In this document: piece by piece, positions 39,703 through 48,916 of the stretch | How the letters are laid out: each line of letters opens with the position of its first letter | How positions within the stretch are numbered: the first letter of the stretch is position 1 | Source of the DNA: Enterobacter quasihormaechei | Lineage (GTDB): Bacteria > Pseudomonadota > Gammaproteobacteria > Enterobacterales > Enterobacteriaceae | Direction of reading: 5' to 3' | Assembly (NCBI RefSeq): GCF_004331385.1 | Contig: NZ_SJON01000011.1 | Location: 62,001 to 126,000, forward strand | Length of the DNA: 64,000 nucleotides | Made by a program: the position numbers and the translations under genes | Notes under the pieces: generated by a model | Told to the model about the DNA's origin: nothing | Database searches by the model: none | The model's input: the letters and a program-made list of their open reading frames with translations, nothing else

Positions 39703-40473
39703 ATGGCAGTAGATGATACTCAACCGCTGATTGCGCACCTCATTGAGCTGCGTAAGCGCCTGTTAAACTGCATTATTGCGGTTTTCCTCATTTTTTTATG
39801 TCTGGTCTATTTCGCCAACGATATCTATCAGGTGGTTTCTGCGCCGCTGATTAAACAGATGCCGCTGGGCGCGACGATGATTGCAACGGACGTTGCTTCG
39901 CCGTTCTTTACCCCCATCAAGCTGACCTTCTGGGTATCGTTGATTGCATCTGCACCGGTCATTTTGTATCAGGTCTGGGCATTTGTGGCACCCGCGCTGT
40001 ACAGGCATGAACGTAAGCTGGTTATTCCGCTGCTGGTATCCAGCTCGCTGCTGTTTTACATCGGCATGGCGTTCGCCTACTTCGTGGTCTTCCCGCTGGC
40101 CTTTGGCTTCCTGACGCATACCGCGCCGGAAGGGGTACAGGTTTCGACGGACATCGCCAGCTACCTCAGCTTCGTCATGGCGCTGTTTATGGCCTTTGGT
40201 GTCGCCTTCGAGGTGCCCGTCGCGATTGTCCTGCTCTGCTGGGTGGGCGTGACCACGCCTGACGATCTGCGCAAGAAGCGTCCTTATATCCTGGTGGGTG
40301 CGTTTGTCGTAGGTATGCTGTTGACGCCACCGGACGTCTTCTCGCAAACCTTACTGGCGATACCCATGTACTGCCTGTTTGAAGTCGGCGTGTTCTTCGC
40401 ACGTTTCTACGTAGGAAAGGGACGTACCGGGAACGAAGAAGACGAGCCGTCTGAAGAGACCACCAAAGAATAA
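39703..40473 (+). CDS. tatC: Sec-independent translocase subunit TatC
   Basis: TatC is the six-helix core of the twin-arginine translocase and binds the RR motif of substrates. The product is 256 residues (258 in E. coli). The N-terminal cytoplasmic segment [19 protein letters not shown] holds the family HLxELR motif. The conserved periplasmic Pro-containing segment [13 protein letters not shown] and the Glu in [12 protein letters not shown] are present. The C-terminus ends in acidic residues. A hairpin follows, before tatD. Confidence 0.97.
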   Translation: MAVDDTQPLIAHLIELRKRLLNCIIAVFLIFLCLVYFANDIYQVVSAPLIKQMPLGATMIATDVASPFFTPIKLTFWVSLIASAPVILYQVWAFVAPALYRHERKLVIPLLVSSSLLFYIGMAFAYFVVFPLAFGFLTHTAPEGVQVSTDIASYLSFVMALFMAFGVAFEVPVAIVLLCWVGVTTPDDLRKKRPYILVGAFVVGMLLTPPDVFSQTLLAIPMYCLFEVGVFFARFYVGKGRTGNEEDEPSEETTKE

Positions 40474-40477
40474 AACC

Positions 40478-40497
40478 AACCGCCCGTCAGGGCGGTT
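40478..40497 (+). terminator. Hairpin between tatC and tatD
   Basis: AACCGCCC/GGGCGGTT pair around a GTCA-type loop. It lacks a long T-tract (GTCATATG follows), so it may attenuate rather than end transcription into tatD, as the unlinked function of tatD would suit. Confidence 0.6.
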
Positions 40498-40514
40498 GTC
40501 ATATGGGGATACGT

Positions 40515-41297
40515 ATGTTTGATATCGGGCTTAACCTGACCAGTGCGCAGTTTGCGAAAGACCGCGATGAGGTGGTGGCGCGCGCCTTTGCCGCCGGCGT
40601 GAACGGCCTGTTACTGACGGGAACGAACCTGCATGAGAGCGAGCAGGCACGGCAGCTGGCGCAACGCTATCAACACTGCTGGTCCACCGCCGGCGTGCAT
40701 CCGCATGACAGCAGCCAGTGGACGCATGAAAGCGCTGAGGTGCTTCATCGTCTGGCACAAACCCCAGAAGTGGTTGCCATTGGCGAATGCGGGCTTGATT
40801 TCAACCGTAACTTCTCGACGCCTGAAGACCAGGAGAGGGCATTTACCGCCCAGCTCGCGCTGGCCGCAGAGCTGGGGATGCCGGTGTTTATGCACTGTCG
40901 CGATGCGCATGAACGTTTTCTGGCGCTGCTGGAACCCTGGCTGGAGAAGCTGCCCGGTGCGGTATTGCACTGCTTTACGGGCTCCCGTCAGGAGGCGCTG
41001 GATTGCCTGAACCGTGGGCTTTATTTGGGTATCACGGGTTGGGTTTGCGATGAGCGGCGTGGGCTGGAGTTGCGCGAGCTGTTGCCCGTTATCCCGGCCG
41101 ATCGTTTGCTGCTGGAAACGGATGCGCCGTATCTGTTGCCCCGGGATATGCAGCCCAAACCGGCATCACGACGTAATGAACCGGCTTATCTGGGTCACAT
41201 TGCTGAGCGAGTGGCGCACTGGCGCGGAGAAGATGCGCAGTGGCTGGCAGCACAAACCGATGATAACGTGCGTCGTCTGTTCGGCGTGCAGTTCTAA
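40515..41297 (+). CDS. tatD: TatD-family metal-dependent 3'-5' exonuclease
   Basis: TatD is a cytoplasmic metal-dependent nuclease of the amidohydrolase superfamily. It acts on single-stranded DNA and RNA in oxidative damage repair and is not part of the translocase. The product is 260 residues from the ATG at 40515 ([13 protein letters not shown]), preceded by GGGGA. The ATG four codons upstream is less likely. Metal ligands are visible as the Glu in [12 protein letters not shown], His in [10 protein letters not shown], His in VLHCFTG and Asp in [13 protein letters not shown]. The typical N-terminal HxH is replaced by the D-x-G-x-N form normal for TatD. Its stop codon overlaps that of rfaH by four bases. 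Confidence 0.96.
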   Translation: MFDIGLNLTSAQFAKDRDEVVARAFAAGVNGLLLTGTNLHESEQARQLAQRYQHCWSTAGVHPHDSSQWTHESAEVLHRLAQTPEVVAIGECGLDFNRNFSTPEDQERAFTAQLALAAELGMPVFMHCRDAHERFLALLEPWLEKLPGAVLHCFTGSRQEALDCLNRGLYLGITGWVCDERRGLELRELLPVIPADRLLLETDAPYLLPRDMQPKPASRRNEPAYLGHIAERVAHWRGEDAQWLAAQTDDNVRRLFGVQF

Positions 41298-41785
41298 ACT
41301 TTGCGGAAATCGGTGTTTTTAACGCTCTGCAACACCTCTTTGTTCAGCAGGTTGAGCAGCAGCATGGAACGCGCTTCACCGTCCGGCTCAGAGAAGATGG
41401 CCTGCAACCCTTCAAAGGCACCTTCGGTGATCACCACGCTGTCTCCGGCGTACGGGGTTTCAGGATCGGTAATATCGTCAGGCTGCTGATAGACAGAAAG
41501 CTGATGAATAACCGATGACGGTACTCTTGCCGGATGGGCGCCAAAACGCACAAAATGGCTGACGCCGCGGGTAGCGCTGATCGTCGTGGTGTGGATCACT
41601 TCGGGGTCGAACTCAACGAACAGGTAGTTCGGGAACAGAGGCTCACTGACGGTCGTGCGTCTTCCACGCTGCATTTTTTCAAGCGTGATCACGGGCGTCA
41701 GGCAGTTAACAGACTGACGTTCAAGATGTTCCTGCGCGCGCTGAAGTTGCCCGCGTTTGCAATACAGTAAATACCAGGCCTGCAT
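41294..41785 (-). CDS. rfaH: Transcription antiterminator RfaH
   Basis: RfaH is a NusG paralogue recruited at ops sites. It lets RNA polymerase read long LPS, capsule and conjugation operons and refolds its C-terminal domain to bind ribosomal S10. The product is 163 residues (162 in E. coli) from the ATG at 41785 ([17 protein letters not shown]). Upstream codons are open but not conserved. The NGN domain spans about 1-100 with [12 protein letters not shown] and [10 protein letters not shown], and the KOW-type C-terminal domain contains [18 protein letters not shown]. It is convergent with tatD and divergent from ubiD. Confidence 0.96.
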   Translation of the reverse strand: MQAWYLLYCKRGQLQRAQEHLERQSVNCLTPVITLEKMQRGRRTTVSEPLFPNYLFVEFDPEVIHTTTISATRGVSHFVRFGAHPARVPSSVIHQLSVYQQPDDITDPETPYAGDSVVITEGAFEGLQAIFSEPDGEARSMLLLNLLNKEVLQSVKNTDFRKV

Positions 41786-41954
41786 AATCACTCTTCCCAT
41801 TGTTCGGGGCGCAAGCATACCAAAACCCTGGCGGGATCGCTAAGGTGATTATAATGGCGAAAAAGAGAGTAAGTCGTGGAAGTTCACGCTAATTTAACAA
41901 AATTACAGCATCACGCGGTCTTACGCCGTATAATGAAGCGCTTACAGAGAGGCC

Positions 41955-43451
41955 ATGATTAACTGCATGAAATACCACGATCTACGCGACTTCCTGGCGC
42001 TGCTGGAAAAGCAGGGCGAACTCAAACGCATTACGCTTCCTGTTGATCCGTATCTGGAAATGACAGAGATCGCCGACCGTACCCTGCGCGCGGGCGGCCC
42101 GGCGTTGCTGTTTGAAAACCCAAAAGGCTACGCCATGCCGGTACTGTGCAACCTGTTTGGCACACCTCGCCGCGTGGCGATGGGCATGGGGCAGGAAGAT
42201 GTCACGGCGCTGCGTGAAGTGGGCAAACTGCTGGCCTTTCTGAAAGAGCCGGAGCCGCCAAAAGGGTTCCGCGACCTGTTCGACAAGCTGCCGCAGTTTA
42301 AACAGGTGCTGAACATGCCAACTAAGCGCCTGCGCGGTGCGCCGTGCCAGCAAAAAGTGCTGGAAGGCGATGCGGTTGATCTGACCAAAATTCCGATCAT
42401 GCAGTGCTGGCCTGAAGATGCCGCACCGCTGATCACCTGGGGCCTCACCGTGACGCGCGGGCCGCATAAAGAGCGTCAAAACCTCGGCATTTATCGTCAG
42501 CAGCTGATTGGCAAGAACAAGCTCATCATGCGCTGGTTGTCCCACCGCGGCGGCGCGCTGGATTTCCAGGAGTGGTGCGCGGCCCGTCCGGGCGAACGCT
42601 TCCCGGTATCCGTCGCGCTGGGTGCCGATCCGGCAACGATTCTGGGCGCAGTGACGCCCGTTCCGGATACGCTGTCTGAATATGCCTTTGCCGGGCTGCT
42701 GCGCGGCACCAAAACCGAAGTGGTGAAGTGCATCTCCAATGACCTGGAAGTGCCCGCCAGCGCGGAGATCGTGCTGGAAGGTTACATTGAACAGGGCGAG
42801 CTGGCACCCGAAGGGCCGTACGGCGACCACACCGGCTATTACAACGAAGTGGATAACTTCCCGGTATTCACCGTCACGCACATTACCCAGCGTGAAGATG
42901 CCATTTATCACTCCACCTACACCGGCCGTCCACCTGATGAACCGGCGGTGCTGGGAGTGGCGCTGAACGAAGTGTTCGTGCCGATCCTGCAAAAGCAGTT
43001 CCCGGAAATAGTGGATTTCTATCTGCCGCCGGAAGGGTGTTCGTATCGCCTGGCGGTGGTGACGATGAAGAAGCAGTATGCCGGTCACGCTAAGCGCGTG
43101 ATGATGGGCGTATGGTCTTTCCTGCGCCAGTTTATGTATACCAAGTTTGTGATTGTCTGCGATGATGACGTCAATGCCCGCGACTGGAATGACGTGATCT
43201 GGGCCATCACCACGCGTATGGATCCGGCGCGTGACACAGTGTTAGTGGAAAACACGCCGATTGATTATCTGGACTTTGCCTCGCCGGTTTCCGGCCTTGG
43301 CTCAAAAATGGGACTGGATGCCACGAACAAATGGCCTGGCGAAACCGACCGTGAATGGGGTCGCCCGATCGTAAAAGATCCTGCCGTGACCGCGCGAATT
43401 GACGCGATCTGGGACGAGCTGGCCATAATGAATAACGGTAAGGCAGAATAA
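41955..43451 (+). CDS. ubiD: 4-hydroxy-3-polyprenylbenzoate decarboxylase
   Basis: UbiD decarboxylates 4-hydroxy-3-octaprenylbenzoate in ubiquinone synthesis using prenylated FMN made by UbiX, and works with Mn2+. The product is 498 residues (497 in E. coli). The catalytic Glu-Arg-Glu network falls in [22 protein letters not shown] and in [38 protein letters not shown] is a further family block. The first ATG (41955) is very close to its AGAGAGG site. The ATG at 41967 ([10 protein letters not shown]) is an alternative giving 494 residues. The gene is monocistronic in appearance, with fre after 39 bases. Confidence 0.96.
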   Translation: MINCMKYHDLRDFLALLEKQGELKRITLPVDPYLEMTEIADRTLRAGGPALLFENPKGYAMPVLCNLFGTPRRVAMGMGQEDVTALREVGKLLAFLKEPEPPKGFRDLFDKLPQFKQVLNMPTKRLRGAPCQQKVLEGDAVDLTKIPIMQCWPEDAAPLITWGLTVTRGPHKERQNLGIYRQQLIGKNKLIMRWLSHRGGALDFQEWCAARPGERFPVSVALGADPATILGAVTPVPDTLSEYAFAGLLRGTKTEVVKCISNDLEVPASAEIVLEGYIEQGELAPEGPYGDHTGYYNEVDNFPVFTVTHITQREDAIYHSTYTGRPPDEPAVLGVALNEVFVPILQKQFPEIVDFYLPPEGCSYRLAVVTMKKQYAGHAKRVMMGVWSFLRQFMYTKFVIVCDDDVNARDWNDVIWAITTRMDPARDTVLVENTPIDYLDFASPVSGLGSKMGLDATNKWPGETDREWGRPIVKDPAVTARIDAIWDELAIMNNGKAE

Positions 43452-43490
43452 GACCGTTTAGCCCTATAGACTTCCCGACAGAGAGAGCGA

Positions 43491-44192
43491 ATGACAACCT
43501 TAAGCTGTAAAGTGACGTCGGTAGATGCTATTACCGACACCGTATATCGCGTCCGTTTGGTTCCTGAAGCGGCATTTTCATTCCGTGCCGGTCAGTACCT
43601 GATGGTCGTGATGGACGAGCGTGATAAGCGTCCTTTCTCTATGGCCTCAACGCCAGCAGAGCAGGAATTTATTGAGCTGCATATTGGTGCGTCTGAGCTT
43701 AACCTGTACGCGATGGCCGTGATGGACCGCATCCTGAAAGAGCGTGAAATCGTGGTCGATATTCCTCACGGTGAGGCCTGGCTGCGTGAAGACGAAGACC
43801 GTCCGCTGATCCTGATTGCCGGCGGTACGGGCTTCTCCTATGTCCGTTCTATTCTGTTAACGGCGCTGGCGCGTAATCCAAATCGCGATATCACCATCTA
43901 CTGGGGCGGCCGTGAAGAGAAGCATCTTTACGATCTGTCTGAGCTGGAAGCGCTGAGCGTCAATCATCCAAACCTGCGCATCGAGCCGGTTGTCGAGCAG
44001 CCGGAAGAGGGCTGGCGCGGGCGCAGCGGTACGGTGCTGACCGCGGTATTGCAGGATCACGGGACGCTGGCGGGGCACGATATCTACATCGCCGGTCGCT
44101 TCGAAATGGCGAAAATTGCCCGCGACCTGTTCTGCAACGAGCGTGACGCGCGGGAAGATCGTCTGTTCGGCGATGCGTTTGCGTTTATCTGA
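43491..44192 (+). CDS. fre: NAD(P)H-flavin reductase
   Basis: Fre reduces free riboflavin, FMN and FAD with NAD(P)H, feeding reduced flavin to ribonucleotide reductase activation, ferric iron reduction and other acceptors. The product is 233 residues, the E. coli length, in the ferredoxin-NADP reductase superfamily. The flavin-binding RPFSMAS motif lies near residue 46, the nicotinamide-binding segment [15 protein letters not shown] near 105, and the C-terminal [12 protein letters not shown] is conserved. In E. coli fadA and fadB follow. Here a terminator and then an unrelated ABC-F gene follow. Confidence 0.97.
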   Translation: MTTLSCKVTSVDAITDTVYRVRLVPEAAFSFRAGQYLMVVMDERDKRPFSMASTPAEQEFIELHIGASELNLYAMAVMDRILKEREIVVDIPHGEAWLREDEDRPLILIAGGTGFSYVRSILLTALARNPNRDITIYWGGREEKHLYDLSELEALSVNHPNLRIEPVVEQPEEGWRGRSGTVLTAVLQDHGTLAGHDIYIAGRFEMAKIARDLFCNERDAREDRLFGDAFAFI

Positions 44193-44199
44193 TTGAGAG

Positions 44200-44221
44200 A
44201 CCCGCTTCGGCGGGTTTTTTT
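44200..44221 (+). terminator. Intrinsic terminator of fre
   Basis: ACCCGC/GCGGGT around a TTCG tetraloop, followed by seven T. Confidence 0.9.
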
Positions 44222-44324
44222 CACGCTGACAATGGCGCTGGTGAAAATTTAACCTTGAAACGGGCGGCGCATTGCCGTTATTCTTGTTCTCGTTAACTTT
44301 CGCCCTCAGGAGCGCCCCCCAAAA

Positions 44325-44342
44325 ATGAACAAACACGACTGA
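44325..44342 (+). CDS. Possible five-codon leader ORF before the ABC-F gene
   Basis: ATG at 44325 opens the frame MNKHD and stops at TGA 44340-44342, 67 bases before the ABC-F start. AGGAG at 44308-44312 could serve as a ribosome-binding site, although the 12-base spacer is long. Leader ORFs control several antibiotic-resistance ABC-F genes by ribosome-mediated attenuation, which is why it is listed. No terminator or anti-terminator pair was recognised, so chance occurrence remains quite possible. Confidence 0.25.
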   Translation: MNKHD

Positions 44343-44409
44343 TGAATTTCGATCCTTGCTAAACGCACCGCGTCGGCAGGGGATGTTTTGATTTCATTCA
44401 GGAGTGCTT

Positions 44410-46029
44410 ATGGCTCATTTTGCGCTGTCCCCCTCTTTTATTTTGCATCAGGTCACCTGTCAGTTTGCGACGGGCGCTATCCTTTTTGGTCCTCTGTCTC
44501 TTTCTCTGGATGCGTCAGTGTGCGCGCTGGTTGGCCGCAACGGCAGCGGCAAAACGCGCCTGCTGCGGCTGCTGGCAGGTATTGATGAGCCCGCCAGCGG
44601 TCACATTGAGCGCTTTGCTACACACGCCTGTGTGGCGCAGCAGCAGGATATTTCTGCTAATACCACGCTTGCCGAACTGCTTGGCTACGGCGCGATCTTT
44701 GCGGCGCGCACGCGCATCGACAGCGGTCATTATGAACCCGACGATCTGGACACGCTCGACGGCCACTGGGATCTGGCTGAACGGCTGAGCCAGGCTTTTA
44801 TCGCGGCCTCGCTTCCACCTTTTGACCCGAATAAACCCGCAGCAGAGCTGAGCGGTGGCGAGCGCATTCGTGCCTTGCTGTGCGGTGCATTCACCGCAGA
44901 TGCGGATTACCTGTTGCTGGACGAACCGACCAACCACCTCGACAGGCAAGGCCGCATGTGGTTCTACGAGCAGCTTGCCCGGTATCAGGGCGGGGTGCTG
45001 GTGGCCTCTCACGATCGGGAATTGCTGGCGCAGGTGCCGCGTATACTTGAACTGAGTGCTTCGGGCTTGCGCAGCTACGGCGGGAATTATGCTGACTATC
45101 GAACCCAGCGTGATGCCGAGCAGCAGGCCGCCCGCGCCGCGCTGGAGCATGCTGCCACCGAGCGCAAACGTACCCGAGCCCGCATGCATAAAGAGCATGA
45201 CGACAGCCAGCGGCGTTCAGCCAAAACGCTTCGCAAGGTCGACAGCCTTAACATTGCCTCGTTTGAGCGGGTCAAATACAAAGCGGCGGCGAAAGAGCGT
45301 ATTGGTTCCTGGAAAAAACAGCATAGCGATCAAAATCATGCCCTGAACGCTGCGGTTAACCAGGCACGCGAGCGGGTTGAAGAGGATAACGCGGTGATGT
45401 TTACCCTGCCGGGCAGTCAAATTCCGGAAGGGAAACAGGTGCTGGTGCTGGAAAAACTGGTGCTTCCGCACGTGCATATCCCCCCGATCGGCTGGCGTAT
45501 GGATGGCCCGATGCGTGTGGCGCTACGCGGGCCGAACGGCTGTGGAAAATCCACGCTGTTGAAAGTGATCCTGGGCGAAACCGCCCCTGTTACGGGAACC
45601 TGTAAGGTCTCCGTCAGGCACGCCTGTCTCGATCAGCATCTTTCCCGGCTGGATCTGTCTCAGTCGGTAATGACGCACCTCAGCCTTAGCAATACACCGC
45701 TCGAAGAGGGGGCGCTACGTACCCGTTTAGCGCAGCTTCAGCTGGGCGCGGAGAAAGTGACGCTGCCTCTGGCCGCGCTAAGCGGCGGCGAGCGCCTGAA
45801 GGCCGCGCTGGCCTGCGCGCTGTGGCGTGAGGAGGCGGCGCAGCTGTTGCTGCTGGATGAGCCGACCAATCACCTCGATCTGGCCTCCGTGCAGGCCATT
45901 GAAGCGGCCCTGGCCGATTTCCCCGGCGCGCTGCTGGTGGTGTCCCATGATGAAGCGTTTTTGGCAGGATTAAAGCTGACGCATGAGCTGGTTTGGGAGG
46001 AGTCGGGATGGCGATGTGAAAGGCTGTAA
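44410..46029 (+). CDS. ABC-F family ATP-binding protein, unassigned subfamily
   Basis: This is a soluble protein with two ABC domains and no membrane segment, the layout of ABC-F ribosome-associated ATPases. The product is 539 residues from the ATG at 44410, with AGGAG five bases upstream. Domain 1 has Walker A GRNGSGKTRLLRLLAG near residue 42, signature LSGGERIRALL and Walker B YLLLDEPTNHLD. A charged linker (about 230-320) follows, and domain 2 has Walker A GPNGCGKSTLLKVILG near residue 377, signature LSGGERLKAAL and Walker B LLLLDEPTNHLD. It does not match my memory of EttA, Uup, YbiT or YheS closely enough to name. It lies alone between two terminators at a synteny break. A translation or antibiotic-protection role is inference. 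Confidence 0.9.
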   Translation: MAHFALSPSFILHQVTCQFATGAILFGPLSLSLDASVCALVGRNGSGKTRLLRLLAGIDEPASGHIERFATHACVAQQQDISANTTLAELLGYGAIFAARTRIDSGHYEPDDLDTLDGHWDLAERLSQAFIAASLPPFDPNKPAAELSGGERIRALLCGAFTADADYLLLDEPTNHLDRQGRMWFYEQLARYQGGVLVASHDRELLAQVPRILELSASGLRSYGGNYADYRTQRDAEQQAARAALEHAATERKRTRARMHKEHDDSQRRSAKTLRKVDSLNIASFERVKYKAAAKERIGSWKKQHSDQNHALNAAVNQARERVEEDNAVMFTLPGSQIPEGKQVLVLEKLVLPHVHIPPIGWRMDGPMRVALRGPNGCGKSTLLKVILGETAPVTGTCKVSVRHACLDQHLSRLDLSQSVMTHLSLSNTPLEEGALRTRLAQLQLGAEKVTLPLAALSGGERLKAALACALWREEAAQLLLLDEPTNHLDLASVQAIEAALADFPGALLVVSHDEAFLAGLKLTHELVWEESGWRCERL

Positions 46030-46035
46030 ACACAA

Positions 46036-46055
46036 GCCCCCGCAAGGGCGGGGGC
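46036..46055. terminator. Hairpin terminator between the ABC-F gene and yiaG
   Basis: GCCCCCGC/GCGGGGGC form an 8-bp GC stem around AAGG. It lies between two convergent genes and probably serves both, though neither side has a long T-tract. Confidence 0.7.
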
Positions 46056-46067
46056 AAACAAACTTAA

Positions 46068-46355
46068 TCAGGCTAACTGCTTGCGAAGGTCAGGGTTTGC
46101 CTGGATCAGGCGCATCAGCTTTAGCTCGGCTGGGGTAGGTTTTTCACGTTTTGACTCCCACTCCAGCACCATCGCTACGCTGACACCCATCGCTCTTGCG
46201 AATTCATCTGTTTTCAGGCCCGACCCTTTACGTAAACGCTCAAATTCACTAAAAGGATTGGACTTTTGATTCAGGGTAATCGTCGGCGGTACATCTTTAA
46301 AAATAATCTGTTCCAGGCTGCTCAGCAGCTCAAACTCAGGATCTTTTAATTCCAT
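46068..46355 (-). CDS. yiaG: HTH-type regulator YiaG
   Basis: YiaG is a small helix-turn-helix protein of the HigA/XRE antitoxin-like family whose target is unknown. The product is 95 residues from the ATG at 46355 (MELKDPEFELLSSLEQII). E. coli YiaG is 96. An ATG seven codons upstream lacks support. The HTH is near residues 44-75 (RKGSGLKTDEFARAMGVSVAMVLEWESKREKPTPAEL). No toxin partner is adjacent: the ABC-F gene lies on one side and yiaF on the other, so it is an orphan regulator here, as in E. coli. Confidence 0.9.
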   Translation of the reverse strand: MELKDPEFELLSSLEQIIFKDVPPTITLNQKSNPFSEFERLRKGSGLKTDEFARAMGVSVAMVLEWESKREKPTPAELKLMRLIQANPDLRKQLA

Positions 46356-46686
46356 TGAGAACTCCTCATAAATCACACATCGGGATCATGAACATCAGAG
46401 AGCATGTTAAGAATAGTCCCTAAACCAAACACAGGATCGTCACGGTTGTGATTAATTGTGCGATCACGATCGCTTTACCCGTTTCAGCTATATGGATAGT
46501 TATGCTAATTACCTGATTAGTCATATGTAGGAATGAACAGGTATTTTTTTGTAAATAGTCAGTACAAAAACGGGAATACCCGTTTTGCATGAAAACTCTA
46601 TCTTGCAAGGCTGACCTGGACTATCCTTGTCAGCGTTGGGCACGCGTGTGCCGGTGTGCGCTTTTTTGGGTGAAAGGAGTAATAAA
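46356..46686. other. yiaG-yiaF intergenic region
   Basis: This 331-base divergent gap has no gene I can support. It holds the yiaG and yiaF promoters, and the stretch 46430-46570 is AT-rich. A hairpin AAAACGGG-AATA-CCCGTTTT at 46567-46586 resembles a terminator stem but is followed by GCATG rather than T. An AAGGAG ribosome-binding site at 46674-46679 precedes yiaF. The hairpin could mark an unannotated short RNA. Confidence 0.6.
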
Positions 46687-47397
46687 ATGGCGACAGGAAA
46701 GTCCTGCTCTCGCTGGTTTGCGCCTATTGCGGCGTTGCTGATGGTGGTTAGCCTGAGTGGGTGTTTCGATAAAGAAGGCGATCAGCGCAAAGCGTTTATC
46801 GATTTTCTACAGAATACAGTGATGCGTAGCGGCGAGCGTTTACCAACGCTGACTGCGGATCAGAAAAAACAGTTTGGTCCATTCGTGTCGGATTACGCCA
46901 TTCTGTATGGCTATTCACAGCAGGTAAGCCAGGCGATGGATTCCGGTATCCGCCCGGTAGTGGATAGCGTGAACGCCATCCGCGTTCCACAGGATTATGT
47001 GACCCAGCGTGAACCGCTGCGCCAGTCCAACGGCGCGCTCGGGGTGCTGAGCCAGCAGCTGCAAAATGCCAAAATGCAGGCTGATGCCTCGCGTTCCGCG
47101 TTGAAGCAGGGCGAAGACCTGAAGCCGGTTTATGACCAGGTGTATGAGAAAGTGGTAACTAAACCGTCAAACGCCTTGCAGCCGTTGATCCCAGCGGCTC
47201 AGGTCTTTACTCAGCAGCTGGTTCAGGTAGGTGACTTTATCAGTGAGCAGGGTACACAGGTGAGCTTCGTCTCTAACGGTATTCAGTTCCCGACCTCCCA
47301 GCAGGCGAGCCAGTACAATACGCTGATCGGGCCGCTCGCGTCCCAGCACCAGGCCTTTAGCCAGGCGTGGAGCGCAGCGGTCGCTGCAACGGAATAA
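46687..47397 (+). CDS. yiaF: DUF3053 lipoprotein YiaF
   Basis: YiaF is a DUF3053 protein of unknown function. The product is 236 residues, as in E. coli, from the ATG at 46687 (MATGKSCSRWFAPIA) with AAGGAG upstream. A signal peptide ends in the lipobox VSLSGC, so it is a lipoprotein with the lipidated Cys at about residue 26, followed by FDKEGDQRK. The rest is helical and Gln-rich, with blocks KAFIDFLQNTVMRSGERLP and SNGIQFPTSQQASQYN strongly conserved with E. coli. A terminator follows the stop directly. Confidence 0.92.
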   Translation: MATGKSCSRWFAPIAALLMVVSLSGCFDKEGDQRKAFIDFLQNTVMRSGERLPTLTADQKKQFGPFVSDYAILYGYSQQVSQAMDSGIRPVVDSVNAIRVPQDYVTQREPLRQSNGALGVLSQQLQNAKMQADASRSALKQGEDLKPVYDQVYEKVVTKPSNALQPLIPAAQVFTQQLVQVGDFISEQGTQVSFVSNGIQFPTSQQASQYNTLIGPLASQHQAFSQAWSAAVAATE

Positions 47398-47402
47398 GAA
47401 AA

Positions 47403-47430
47403 AAATCCCCGCTTCTGGCGGGGTTTTTTT
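47403..47430 (+). terminator. Intrinsic terminator of yiaF
   Basis: CCCCGC-TTCTG-GCGGGG followed by seven T, starting about 8 bases after the yiaF stop. Confidence 0.9.
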
Positions 47431-47450
47431 ATGCTTAATGAAAATAACGC

Positions 47451-47479
47451 TTGTCATTCATCTACCACATCGGTATAAC
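47451..47479 (+). promoter_or_regulatory. Predicted cspA promoter
   Basis: TTGTCA at 47451-47456 and TATAAC at 47474-47479 with a 17-base spacer give a strong sigma70 promoter. It would start transcription near 47488, at the equivalent of the mapped E. coli cspA start (CGGTTTG). Confidence 0.75.
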
Positions 47480-47487
47480 TATGTTCG

Positions 47488-47643
47488 TCGGTTTGTTACA
47501 CAGACCTAAAGCAGTTTAGTAAAGCAGTCCAGATTGTTATCCATAGATACCCTTCGTAGTGACCCTTCCTTCATCGCTTAAAAATCTGTAACGCAATCCA
47601 TCAAGCCGGAAGGCACAATATATTTGTTAATAAGGTAATTTCT
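47488..47643 (+). promoter_or_regulatory. cspA cold-shock 5' leader (thermosensor)
   Basis: The roughly 156-base leader matches the E. coli cspA 5' UTR in order. It begins CGGTTTGTTACACAGACC, a diverged cold-box region. TAAAGCAGTTTAGTAAAGCAG and GATACCCTTCGTAGTG follow, then AAAATCTGTAA, CCGGAAGGCACA and the AAGG ribosome-binding site. In E. coli this RNA changes fold with temperature, so cspA mRNA is stable and efficiently translated only in the cold. Confidence 0.88.
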
Positions 47644-47856
47644 ATGTCTGCTAAAATGACTGGTCTGGTAAAATGGTTCAACGCTGATAAAGGTTTCGGC
47701 TTCATCACTCCTGACGATGGCTCTAAAGACGTGTTCGTACACTTCTCTGCTATCCAGAACGATGGCTACAAATCTCTGGATGAAGGTCAGAAAGTTTCCT
47801 TCACCATCGAAAGCGGCGCTAAAGGCCCAGCAGCTGGTAACGTTGTAAGCCTGTAA
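47644..47856 (+). CDS. cspA: Major cold-shock protein CspA
   Basis: CspA is a single-domain OB-fold RNA chaperone that melts mRNA structure after a temperature drop. The product is 70 residues, the E. coli length, and differs from E. coli CspA at only a few positions (SAKMTGLV and NVVSL). The RNP1 motif KGFGFITP and RNP2 motif VFVHFSAI are intact. The long leader confirms a cold-shock-induced member. Its place is unusual: in E. coli cspA lies beyond yiaG, while here it sits between yiaF and ghrB, so it may be a second copy. Confidence 0.93.
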   Translation: MSAKMTGLVKWFNADKGFGFITPDDGSKDVFVHFSAIQNDGYKSLDEGQKVSFTIESGAKGPAAGNVVSL

Positions 47857-47885
47857 GCTTCCAACCCAGTAGCACAAAATTCAAA

Positions 47886-47909
47886 AACCCGCCTTCTGGC
47901 GGGTTTTTT
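47886..47909 (+). terminator. Intrinsic terminator of cspA
   Basis: AACCCGCC-TTCT-GGCGGGTT followed by T residues, just before the convergent ghrB stop. Confidence 0.9.
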
Positions 47910-47914
47910 CGTTT

Positions 47915-48889
47915 CTACTGTTGTATCTGTGGGTTAACGCAGTTCTTATCCACTTTACCGCTAAGCGCGGCAATCAGGTTATCCACTGCGGTCGCCGCCA
48001 TGTTGTAACGTGTTTCGTGTGTCGCAGAGCCGATGTGAGGCAGGGCGACGACGTTGGGCATGGTCAGCAGCGGTGAATCCACCGGCAGCGGCTCCTGTTC
48101 AAACACGTCCAGCCCGGCGGCGTGGATCTCACCGTTTTGCAGTGCCTCAATCAGCGCCTTTTCATCTACCACCGGGCCGCGACCCGCGTTGATGAAAATG
48201 GCCGATTTCTTCATCTTTTCAAACGCCGCTTTGCCGATGAGATGACGCGTTTCATCCGTCAGCGGCAGGATCAGGCAGACAAAGTCGGCTTCCTGCAACA
48301 GCGTATCAAGCTCGCAGTAGCGGGCGTTGAAACGTTCTTCAGCTTCAACGTGATGACGGCGTGCGTTATACAGAATGGGCATGCTGAAGCCGAAATGGGC
48401 GCGCTGTGCCAGCGCCAGGCCGATACGCCCCATCCCCACAATCCCCAGCGTTTTGCCATGTACGTCCACGCCGAACCAGTCCGGGCCAATGCTTTTCGTC
48501 CATTCGCCCGCTTTCACGCGCTCGGCCACCTCCACCACGCGACGGGCGGTGCTGAGCACCAGCGCCATCAGCGTGTCGGCGACGGTTTCCGTCAGGGCAT
48601 GAGGCGTGTGCATCAGCAGAACGTTGCGCGCGTTAAGCGCATCCACGTCGAAATTATCGTATCCCACAGAAACGGTTGAGGTGGCACGAAGTTTCGGCAT
48701 TTTCTCCAGCAGCGCTGCATCCACCTTTTCGCTTGAACCCAGCAGGCCTTCGGCGCTGGCAAACGCGTCGGCGTGCTGTGCCACGGTTTCCGGGCTGAGG
48801 TTCTTCACCCGGGTAACGGTAAAGTGTTCCTCCAGGCGTTTTTGCAGATCTTCAGGCAGTGCTTTGTACAAAATGACGGACGGCTTCAT
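47915..48889 (-). CDS. ghrB: Glyoxylate/hydroxypyruvate/2-ketogluconate reductase GhrB
   Basis: GhrB is an NAD(P)H-dependent D-2-hydroxyacid dehydrogenase that reduces glyoxylate, hydroxypyruvate and 2-keto-D-gluconate. The product is 324 residues, the E. coli length. The Rossmann motif is [16 protein letters not shown] near residue 151. Catalytic Arg, Glu and His lie in [28 protein letters not shown] and [16 protein letters not shown]. It starts 27 bases after the MFS gene and thus ends the kgu-type cluster, in the place KguD holds in Pseudomonas. Whether it acts on 2-ketogluconate or its 6-phosphate here is open. Confidence 0.94.
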   Translation of the reverse strand: MKPSVILYKALPEDLQKRLEEHFTVTRVKNLSPETVAQHADAFASAEGLLGSSEKVDAALLEKMPKLRATSTVSVGYDNFDVDALNARNVLLMHTPHALTETVADTLMALVLSTARRVVEVAERVKAGEWTKSIGPDWFGVDVHGKTLGIVGMGRIGLALAQRAHFGFSMPILYNARRHHVEAEERFNARYCELDTLLQEADFVCLILPLTDETRHLIGKAAFEKMKKSAIFINAGRGPVVDEKALIEALQNGEIHAAGLDVFEQEPLPVDSPLLTMPNVVALPHIGSATHETRYNMAATAVDNLIAALSGKVDKNCVNPQIQQ

Positions 48890-48916
48890 GCTAATCTCCG
48901 TTGATTTTAAAAGGGT

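Noticed and set aside
46068-46355. yiaG as the antitoxin of a toxin-antitoxin pair
   Set aside because: No small toxin gene adjoins it. It matches the orphan YiaG of E. coli by sequence.
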